In this document: piece by piece, positions 1 to 5,974 of the stretch
Numbering within the stretch: position 1 is the first letter of the stretch
Layout: every line of letters starts with the position of its first letter
Assembly: GCA_002685315.1 (NCBI GenBank)
Contig: NYXJ01000029.1
Location: 10,869 to 18,209, forward strand
DNA: 7,341 bases
From: Methanobacteriota archaeon
Lineage (GTDB): Archaea; Thermoplasmatota; Poseidoniia; Poseidoniales; Thalassarchaeaceae
Reading direction: 5' to 3'
Position numbers and translations under genes: made by a program
The notes under the pieces: generated by a model
Database searches by the model: none
Told to the model about the DNA's origin: nothing
What the model saw: the letters and a program-made list of their open reading frames with translations, nothing else

Positions 1-600
1 AGGGCCCTTAGGAGAAGAGGTTTTGATTCCGAGGCAATGAGAGATTATTGGGTAGACCTTGGATTGACGCAAAAAGATATTTCTGTATCTCTACAAACAA
101 TTGAGTCATTTAACTCTAGTAAAATTGATTCAAAATGTGAAAGAAGAATTTTTGTCAGAAATCCTAAAAAAATTAAATTGGATACTAATAATATTAAAAT
201 ACAGAAAAAATTGATTCTAAATAAGCATCCGTTAAATGAAATTGAGGGTCACAGAGAATGGAGTTTGGAAGATTTAGAAATTTATGTAGAAACTGAAGAT
301 TTAGAGAAAACACAAATTCGTTTGAAAGATTTTGCAGATATTAAAATAGAAGAATCTGCAGGAATTATTCAATCCATAGATCGTATCGATAAGAGACCAA
401 TTGTACATTGGGTTCCAAAATCAATTTGTAAAAAAGCAATTTTGACAATCCCAAATGGTGATGAATTAATTATTCAAGAAGGTGTAATCGAGGACATTCA
501 AATTATAAAAAATAATATAGTTCAATTAGAAAGAGTAGGGTATGCTAAAATCGAATCTATTAATGATGATGTCATAGAACTGCTTTGGTTGCACGGATAA
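1..600 (+). CDS. gltX: Glutamyl-tRNA synthetase, C-terminal part (5' end outside window)
   Basis: This cytoplasmic class I aminoacyl-tRNA synthetase charges tRNA with glutamate; in most archaea it also mischarges tRNA-Gln for later amidation by GatDE. The frame is open from base 1 (it begins RALRRRGFDSEAMRDYW), so the Met at base 37 is internal. The visible 199 residues are the end of the catalytic half followed by the beta-barrel anticodon-binding domains. The signature is the archaeal/eukaryotic-type GluRS pattern: a 'RRGF..EA' helix, 'LGLTQKDISVSL', then 'ERRIFVRNP' (the usual R-x-F-V-x-D/N-P entry to the barrel), 'HPLNEIEGHREW', 'IRLKDFADIKI' and a late 'VHWVP'. The catalytic HIGH and KMSKS-type motifs lie upstream of the window. 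It ends in TAA at 598-600. The next gene starts 80 bp downstream on the same strand and is unrelated in function. The family call is firm; GlnRS is the only close alternative and is unlikely in archaea. Confidence 0.88.
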   Translation, partial: RALRRRGFDSEAMRDYWVDLGLTQKDISVSLQTIESFNSSKIDSKCERRIFVRNPKKIKLDTNNIKIQKKLILNKHPLNEIEGHREWSLEDLEIYVETEDLEKTQIRLKDFADIKIEESAGIIQSIDRIDKRPIVHWVPKSICKKAILTIPNGDELIIQEGVIEDIQIIKNNIVQLERVGYAKIESINDDVIELLWLHG

Positions 601-672
601 ATTAATAATAGGGTTAAATTGTATTAATTTGTATCTATTAAGCGTCGCATTGAAGTCTGATAAGTTAACCAC

Positions 673-677
673 AGGAG
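673..677 (+). promoter_or_regulatory. Shine-Dalgarno-like site of the 672-aa membrane protein gene
   Basis: AGGAG lies 3 nt before the ATG at 681, a short but usable spacing. An in-frame TAA at 666-668 rules out a longer product, so this site and the ATG fix the start. The AT-rich 601-645 stretch upstream has weak TATA-like words (for example CTATTAAG near 635-642) that could drive separate transcription from gltX; that part is only suggestive. Confidence 0.5.
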
Positions 678-680
678 TTC

Positions 681-2699
681 ATGAACGGGCACTTGGCCAC
701 TAGGTCTTTGACCATAGTTGGACTATTGTTGCTTTCTTTTTGTACTGCCCCCGCATATGCTCAAGATGCTGGAGGACAAGATGCGTCCTGCTGTAGCGAT
801 ACGGGGTTTTACCTGTTTTTATTGGATGAAGCTTCCAATGGTAAGCTTTCACCATTCGAAAATGAGCTTTCTGACGAACAAGAAGCGACCGTCACAGCAG
901 GATTACAACAAGGAGAAGTCGAGGTAGGATCATGGGAAATAATATGGGGGACTGAGGGGGATTATCCAGAAGAGACCTGGACTTTCACAATCCCTTACTT
1001 AGTCGAGGGCGCAGTAGGAGTAACAATTAATGCTACTTTGGATATCAGAATCGGGGGCTCATTTTATTCAGGTAATTCTGGACTTAATGGAGTAGAGCCA
1101 TTTCTAAATGCAGAAGGGAACATGGAAATTAATGTACAAGTTTCCTCAGGGACAATAAATGATGGAGATAAATTGGAAGTATCTCTTTTTGTGAATAGTT
1201 TACTTTTCTCAAATCCTACACAAGATGCAGGGTTGACTTTCAAGTGGGGTTCAGAAGATTCCATAGGAAAAGTCACTGTTGCAATGCCATTAGTGGATAT
1301 CAAAATTAAAGAGGCGAGTGTTACTTCAGGACTTGTATATTTCCCAATAATATTGGACTCAGGATTTGGAGGAGAAATGTGGTCTCTATCTAGCGGTAAT
1401 TTCAATCTTCAAGGCACCCCATTAACTCTAAGCCCAATTGCAACTCCTCTGGAATCAGGGGTTGAAGTAACATTTGTCTGGGAAATGCCCGAAGGAACAG
1501 ATAGCGGCACTTATTCTACTGAATTCATTTTGTCACCTCAATCAGGATTGGAAATATCTGCATCAAAAAATCACAACATAGATGTTGACGACGAAAATGG
1601 AGGAGGAGGAAGTTATTATCCATCTTCAGAACCTCTGAGAGATAGCGGTTCTGAAATCAGTGTTGAAATAGATATAGAGTTTCAAGGAGATATAATAGAA
1701 AAGAAAATTGAAATCTCCTTTGACAGTGCTATGTCTCAATGGATGAGATGGGGGATGGATAATATCGGCAATACAAGCTTAGATTCAAATAGTTGGTGGA
1801 AAAATTTAAATTCATATTCTGATTCTGTTGCAACATCTCATAGAAATAATGGTAAAGTAGACGATGATGAATTACTAGCATTAACATCTCACATTACTGG
1901 TTCGTCTTCAGACATGAGATCATTTATGCAAAATGGTTTGTCGTTAGATATTGAATCGATTATTGGAATAAATCCTGTTGATTTAGGACCTACGGAGTAT
2001 CAAATAGACATGGGTGGAACAAGATCTTTTGCTGCTGAAAAAATCACTATTAAGATTGAAACTTCATATTCTGTAGTCGATAATGAAAGACAGCTGGTAA
2101 TTGAAAATTTTATTCGTAATCCTTCAAATAATTATTGGGATGAGGTAAATATCAATTTAGAAATTAAAACTTCTATGTTAGCTGGATTAGGTCCTGTTTC
2201 AGCGGAGAATATTGATTTCGAACATAGAAGATGGATTTTCTTAGAATCAATTAATATTAAACAAAATGATATAGATGTAGATGAAAATTTTAGAATTGAA
2301 TTTCTGCCATCTGGAAACATGGCATTCAGCCCTCTAATTTCTGCCATGCTATGTGTTTTCGCCTTGTGCATAGCAATCGGCATGGGATTATTCTTGACCA
2401 GGAATAGAAGTAGCGCACCAGCTCTAATCTCTGTATCATCCTTAGGGGGATTATCGTTGGTAATCTACGTATTGGGTATGCCAATGCAAATAGTTCTCGC
2501 AATTGTTGCCTCGAGTGTCTTGTTAGTATTCCCAATTTCACTTGTGTCTCCGAAATTAGGTAAAGATAGAAGTGGAATAAATAAATTACCTAGAATCGAA
2601 TGTCCGTCTTGTGGCACGAGTAATGCTGTTGAATCAAAAGTTAGGCCATTAAGGATAGAATGTGCTGGATGCGAAGTAATGCTTAGAATTGAAGAGTAA
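681..2699 (+). CDS. Exported ectodomain protein with three C-terminal TM helices and a cytoplasmic zinc ribbon
   Basis: No named family is recognised. Residues 1-27 form a Sec-type signal peptide (hydrophobic core about 10-22, A-Y-A cleavage site before Gln28). A Cys-Cys pair follows at 37-38. Residues 40-300 are beta-rich and acidic, like stacked Ig-type modules. A Gly-rich linker (307-310, GGGG) leads to a second extracellular region, about 322-547, with Trp-rich segments (WMRW 354-357, SWWKN 371-375). Three hydrophobic helices follow at about 551-572, 581-600 and 601-622. The tail (623-672) carries CPSC (C641, C644) and CAGC (C661, C664), a CxxC-x16-CxxC zinc ribbon. An odd number of helices after an exported N-terminus puts the ribbon in the cytoplasm, and the basic residues RNR (574-576) and KDR (628-630) agree with inside loops. 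It could be a transmembrane sensor or an envelope protein with a cytoplasmic docking tip; both are guesses. Its TAA directly abuts the stop of the convergent gene. Confidence 0.85.
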   Translation: MNGHLATRSLTIVGLLLLSFCTAPAYAQDAGGQDASCCSDTGFYLFLLDEASNGKLSPFENELSDEQEATVTAGLQQGEVEVGSWEIIWGTEGDYPEETWTFTIPYLVEGAVGVTINATLDIRIGGSFYSGNSGLNGVEPFLNAEGNMEINVQVSSGTINDGDKLEVSLFVNSLLFSNPTQDAGLTFKWGSEDSIGKVTVAMPLVDIKIKEASVTSGLVYFPIILDSGFGGEMWSLSSGNFNLQGTPLTLSPIATPLESGVEVTFVWEMPEGTDSGTYSTEFILSPQSGLEISASKNHNIDVDDENGGGGSYYPSSEPLRDSGSEISVEIDIEFQGDIIEKKIEISFDSAMSQWMRWGMDNIGNTSLDSNSWWKNLNSYSDSVATSHRNNGKVDDDELLALTSHITGSSSDMRSFMQNGLSLDIESIIGINPVDLGPTEYQIDMGGTRSFAAEKITIKIETSYSVVDNERQLVIENFIRNPSNNYWDEVNINLEIKTSMLAGLGPVSAENIDFEHRRWIFLESINIKQNDIDVDENFRIEFLPSGNMAFSPLISAMLCVFALCIAIGMGLFLTRNRSSAPALISVSSLGGLSLVIYVLGMPMQIVLAIVASSVLLVFPISLVSPKLGKDRSGINKLPRIECPSCGTSNAVESKVRPLRIECAGCEVMLRIEE

Positions 2700-3554
2700 C
2701 TATATCACTCCGTCTCTAATTAATTTGTCAATAACTTTGCTAGACGCGATATTAGAATTATTTTCATCCCAATATAATCTAGCAGAGGAAATCTGTCCGG
2801 CTAAATCTGTAGACCATCCCGGTGCCAAAACACAATGCCACACAATTTCTTCTAATCTAGAAGTTGAAGGCTTTGATTTAATTAATGAATCTCTAACTAA
2901 GTTAGATAAAACTCTGGCTTTACCTTCCAAATCAAGACTTATCCACCTGGAAGAAATCGCGTTTAACACATTTTCATCTATCCATTCATATTCAGAGATA
3001 TTTGGTTCAGGAACTTCTGGAATTGGAACTACCTTGATTACTCCCTCCTCTAAGAGAATATCTCTTAATGCAGAATAAAGGGGGTCGTAGGTATTATCCA
3101 TAGCAGAATTAATCCAATTCCCAGATATTAACCATGGGCGTAATCTACGTGTTCTTTGACCATTTGGTGATATTAATTGAGCGAGAGCATGAGCTTGTGC
3201 AACAGAAGTCAAAGGTCCTTTTCTTGAGTCTCCTTTATGGCTGATTAATCCGTCAACAATCAATGTAGATATTGTCAATCTAAATGGGTTAGTTTCGAGA
3301 GAGGTCTTTTCTGAATTATCATCAATTATCTTAATCCAAGGAGAATTATTTGGTTCCTCAATGGAAAATTTTCTACGATAGGTGACCCCATTATCTACTA
3401 AAGATGATTCTATCGCTGCCATCGAAAAAGATGAAGATAAAGTAGGTAAGCATAGTAGTAATAATGGTTCATTCAGCCTTCCAATTTCTTTCGAAGCAGA
3501 AAATAGAATTTCTGAGACCAAGGAAAACTGACTCTCATCAACTAGTAGCCTCAT
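2700..3554 (-). CDS. Possible degenerate DHH/RecJ-like (Cdc45-like) protein downstream of rpsO
   Basis: This 284-residue soluble protein has no signal peptide or membrane helix. No family is certain. Two observations point to the DHH phosphoesterase (RecJ/GAN/Cdc45) superfamily. First, many euryarchaea have a RecJ-like gene right after rpsO. Second, residues 31-62 (LLLLCLP, then SSSFSMAAIESSLVDNGVTY) resemble the first DHH motif region, a strand followed by 'DADG..SaaI...L...G..y'. The Asp-x-Asp metal ligands are absent (LPTLSSS instead), and no DHH triplet is visible. A later stretch, 'RRLRPWLISGNW' (136-147), may match the 'WLAIvGa.gD' region without its Asp. If right, this is an inactive structural relative, as Cdc45 is. 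At 284 residues it is shorter than typical archaeal RecJ (about 450), so the DHHA1 part may be missing. I chose the ATG at 3554; a TTG at 3581 would add nine residues (MNYPPTRST). Neither start has a clear Shine-Dalgarno site. It is probably co-transcribed with rpsO. Confidence 0.6.
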   Translation of the reverse strand: MRLLVDESQFSLVSEILFSASKEIGRLNEPLLLLCLPTLSSSFSMAAIESSLVDNGVTYRRKFSIEEPNNSPWIKIIDDNSEKTSLETNPFRLTISTLIVDGLISHKGDSRKGPLTSVAQAHALAQLISPNGQRTRRLRPWLISGNWINSAMDNTYDPLYSALRDILLEEGVIKVVPIPEVPEPNISEYEWIDENVLNAISSRWISLDLEGKARVLSNLVRDSLIKSKPSTSRLEEIVWHCVLAPGWSTDLAGQISSARLYWDENNSNIASSKVIDKLIRDGVI

Positions 3555-3597
3555 AGTACTTCGAGTAGGGGGGTAGTTCAAATCTTATACGCAAGAA

Positions 3598-4053
3598 TCA
3601 TTCAACCATCAATCTCAATTGATCGCGTTTGTATGTCCATGTTGAAGATATACGCCCTGTTCCAACATAGTACTTTGCTAGACGGCGAAGCCTTGATTCA
3701 CAAAGTTCTAATTGACGACGATTGTGTAAATCTTTTTTATTACTTGAAAGATGATCGATAAGGCTCAATGCTTTTCGCATCAAATTCATCATATCTTCAG
3801 GGTATGTAGAATCTAAATTATTACGTGAAAGTGTCTGTGAAATTCTTTCACCCATAACTAATCTGACATCTGGTACTGCGTGCATATCTCTTAGTAAAGT
3901 TCCAATTTTTGCTGAAGAATGTCCCTCATTAGCGTATTTTAATATTAATTCCTCAACAGTCCCTTTATCTGATTCAGACCATGAAGGTGCTGTATCATTA
4001 TTGGGCTTAGAAGACCCGCTAGTTCCTTTTCCTTTGCTGTGCATGCGTGCCAT
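3598..4053 (-). CDS. rpsO: 30S ribosomal protein uS15 (archaeal S15P/S13e)
   Basis: This is a primary-type rRNA-binding protein of the small ribosomal subunit that contacts the central domain of 16S rRNA. The 151-residue length fits archaeal/eukaryotic uS15, which has an N-terminal extension that bacterial S15 (about 89 residues) lacks. The N-terminus MARMHSKGKGTSGSSKP matches the archaeal consensus 'MARMHarrrGkSgS.rP'. It is followed by 'PSW...' and 'VEELILKYANEGHSSAKIGTLLRD', and then by the conserved core 'LMRKALSLIDHLSSNKKD', 'HNRRQLELCESRLRRLAKYY' and 'W.Y.R'. The ATG at 4053 has a good GAGGT site 6 nt upstream. It lies 73 bp downstream of the arcS stop and 43 bp upstream of the next gene's ATG, all on the minus strand. 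An ATTAAA word about 38 nt before the start could mark its own promoter in the arcS-rpsO gap, but that is weak. Confidence 0.96.
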   Translation of the reverse strand: MARMHSKGKGTSGSSKPNNDTAPSWSESDKGTVEELILKYANEGHSSAKIGTLLRDMHAVPDVRLVMGERISQTLSRNNLDSTYPEDMMNLMRKALSLIDHLSSNKKDLHNRRQLELCESRLRRLAKYYVGTGRISSTWTYKRDQLRLMVE

Positions 4054-4059
4054 ATGAAG

Positions 4060-4064
4060 ACCTC
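4060..4064 (-). promoter_or_regulatory. Shine-Dalgarno site of rpsO
   Basis: On the minus strand GAGGT lies 6 nt before the rpsO ATG at 4053. It is complementary to the conserved archaeal 16S rRNA 3' tail and supports the chosen start. It is the best-placed ribosome binding site in the window. Confidence 0.65.
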
Positions 4065-4127
4065 AGGTAGCCGCCCGACTTGCTGCCCCTCTTTAATCGC
4101 TACGCAAACTCAAACAACCAATTCCTA

Positions 4128-5912
4128 TTACAATCTGTGTTGAGCACGCGCCAATCTACTGGGTCCATTTGGCCATTCCCAACCTGCCGCTTCGGCTCTA
4201 GCAGAACCAATAAGTTGATTATTCTGGTATACTAAAACTTCATCTCCAATCCGGATACTACCTTGATAATCTATTACATTGGAAGAAAACAAATCACCGC
4301 GCCAGTCGATCTCAGGTGCAATATTAACAATTGGAAATTTATTACTTTCTGCTAATAGCGGAAGGCATGCTTTAGTGAATGAGAAACGGCCTAGTCTGGG
4401 GTTCCATAATGCTAATTGTTTACCTTCTTTACGGATTGTGAAAATTGGAGGTCTTCCCTGTATTCCTGTACCGTCCAACCAATCATCAGTATTATGTTGA
4501 AATCTAGAAAGAGCGCGTAGTTTCCCAAGCCTATGTTTACTTTCTTTAGGATCTTCTAAGGAAAAGTCATTTACAGATTTTTCAACCATTTTTTGAAGGT
4601 ATTCTAGAGCTTCGGAAGAGCCTGCAGTTAATCCCTTCCTAGTATCTATAATCTCTATTGATTCATGCTCTATATCGATTCCACTGTGATTTAAAACTCT
4701 TGAAAAATTATTTCTAGAAATATACTGATGAGTCATTTCACGGATTGTTTTTAGTTCATCAATATCCCAGTCCCCAGTCACAGGAATATCGTAGTTGGCA
4801 GCAGGCCAGATGTCTTCAAGTTCCCTTGGTACTAAGCCAAGTGGTGCAGTAACTATTACCTCATGGATTGTGTTGGATATGATTGAACGACTAAATCTCT
4901 TATGTGAAGCAGATAGACGATAAGGTTTGGTTGCAGAACAAGGTAACAACACCATCACTTTAGATTGGTGAGAGGGGGGCTGATGGTTATCAGAAACTCT
5001 TCTACGCCAATCTTGGATAAGAGGGTCGTTACGACTGGAAAAACTGTGACATCTGAGTTCATGAAATTGACCTTTGATTCTTGCTAAGCCTGATTCCCCA
5101 CCATCTAAATTAGACATCCTAGCATCATGGACTCTCAACCTCTCTACTGACCTTGGACTGGAGATAGACTGTTTCTCTACTAATTCACGCAGATTACCTT
5201 CTCTAATCGCGACTCTAGTTGCTGCAAGTGAGTTTTTCCAAGATTGAATTTGATACTTCATAGAGGAATCTTCATCTATTGACTCCTCGACTTCTCTCGG
5301 ACCATTTTCTGATAAAATAACCCCGAGAGAACTGGCGTGCCTTGATCTCCCTAGATCAAAAATATCAACACCCATCCATGTTAAAATTGCACAGTTATCT
5401 GGTCCACCTATCCCTGGTGTCCAAATTAATGATGAAGGGAAACGCGTTCTGATGATATATAGCGCCTCAGATAGTAAGCCTTTTTGATTGGCTAATTGTG
5501 GGGCATCAGTTAGGATAATTATTGAGGGCACTAGATCTTCATTATTGAGACTTAAATCATGATGTAAAGATTGCCAAGAGACAGGCAATATTTCTTTTCC
5601 AATACCAAATTCTCCAGAATTAGATTCTACTAAGCTTGGTGGGAGAACTAATCCTTCACTAGCAACCCATGTATCTAACTGATCGAAGGGTAAAGTAAGA
5701 TTTGTTCTTGTCTTAATAGAAATTTTAGCAGGTAAACTACTAGAATCTCTAGAATATTCAAAAGGTGCCATTGAATATGATAATTTTTCATCATCATTAC
5801 CTAGAATAATAGCAGGAGTCCAAGAACTAGGTGAATTACGATCACCTAGGCTAAATAAACGCCCAAAACGCTGTCTAGCGACTACGCTTCGAGCCAACGG
5901 CCTCTCTTCCAT
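4128..5912 (-). CDS. arcS: Archaeosine synthase alpha subunit ArcS (TgtA2-type)
   Basis: ArcS works on tRNA position 15 (D-loop), converting the preQ0 base placed there by TGT into archaeosine; in many archaea it acts with a radical SAM partner (RaSEA). Numbered from the ATG at 5912 (594 residues), about 30-200 is a degenerate TGT-like barrel ending in 'LIWTPGIGGPDN' and 'LTWMGVDIFDLGRSRHAS' (162-194). Then comes the ArcS-specific core with the hallmark PC-x3-KPY-x2-S motif followed by SH: PCSATKPYRLSASH at 324-337. 'APLGLVPRELEDIWPAANYD' and 'IPVTGDWD' follow (about 356-383). A C-terminal PUA RNA-binding domain (about 550-593) has 'IRIGDEVLVYQNNQLIGSA'. All landmark regions of the family are present, so it should be functional. 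A GTG at 5993 would add 27 residues, but that extension (MQRYVSHLFGHG...) is unlike the family and would overlap the divergent gene, so Met28 is preferred. The start has no visible Shine-Dalgarno site. It is the first gene of the arcS-rpsO-(DHH-like) minus-strand run. Confidence 0.9.
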   Translation of the reverse strand: MEERPLARSVVARQRFGRLFSLGDRNSPSSWTPAIILGNDDEKLSYSMAPFEYSRDSSSLPAKISIKTRTNLTLPFDQLDTWVASEGLVLPPSLVESNSGEFGIGKEILPVSWQSLHHDLSLNNEDLVPSIIILTDAPQLANQKGLLSEALYIIRTRFPSSLIWTPGIGGPDNCAILTWMGVDIFDLGRSRHASSLGVILSENGPREVEESIDEDSSMKYQIQSWKNSLAATRVAIREGNLRELVEKQSISSPRSVERLRVHDARMSNLDGGESGLARIKGQFHELRCHSFSSRNDPLIQDWRRRVSDNHQPPSHQSKVMVLLPCSATKPYRLSASHKRFSRSIISNTIHEVIVTAPLGLVPRELEDIWPAANYDIPVTGDWDIDELKTIREMTHQYISRNNFSRVLNHSGIDIEHESIEIIDTRKGLTAGSSEALEYLQKMVEKSVNDFSLEDPKESKHRLGKLRALSRFQHNTDDWLDGTGIQGRPPIFTIRKEGKQLALWNPRLGRFSFTKACLPLLAESNKFPIVNIAPEIDWRGDLFSSNVIDYQGSIRIGDEVLVYQNNQLIGSARAEAAGWEWPNGPSRLARAQHRL

Positions 5913-5974
5913 ACATAGTGCGGACGAAGCATTTCGCTTGAAGCATTCTAAGAGGAGACCGTGTCCGAAGAGGT
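5913..5974. promoter_or_regulatory. Divergent intergenic region between arcS and the secreted-protein gene
   Basis: With the preferred starts (arcS ATG 5912, secreted protein GTG 5975) only 62 bp separate two divergent genes, so both promoters and any operator must lie here or reach into the coding ends. The stretch is less AT-rich than its surroundings and shows no clear TATA box. It contains an 8-bp direct repeat and a purine-rich GAGGAGA at 5952-5958, 16 nt before the GTG. GAGGT also occurs at 5970-5974, directly against the GTG and too close for a normal Shine-Dalgarno site. Confidence 0.4.
5926..5947 (+). repeat. 8-bp direct repeat GAAGCATT in the divergent promoter region
   Basis: GAAGCATT occurs at 5926-5933 and again at 5940-5947, 14 bp start to start. 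The first copy also takes part in a short inverted repeat, AAGC (5927-5930) with GCTT (5936-5939). The position between two divergent starts would suit a regulator site, but a chance repeat of this size is possible. Confidence 0.35.

Noticed and set aside
37..600. A self-contained 187-residue gene starting at ATG 37
   Set aside because: The frame is open to base 1, and the 12 residues before the Met continue the GluRS pattern, so this is the tail of gltX and not a small gene.
1064..1405. Minus-strand 113-codon frame inside the 672-aa gene
   Set aside because: It is fully contained in a gene with a clear signal peptide, TM helices and zinc ribbon; there is no independent support.
2689..3078. 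Plus-strand 129-codon frame opposite the DHH-like gene
   Set aside because: It is antisense to a better-supported frame, lacks a ribosome binding site, and its product looks like random Ser/Leu-rich sequence.
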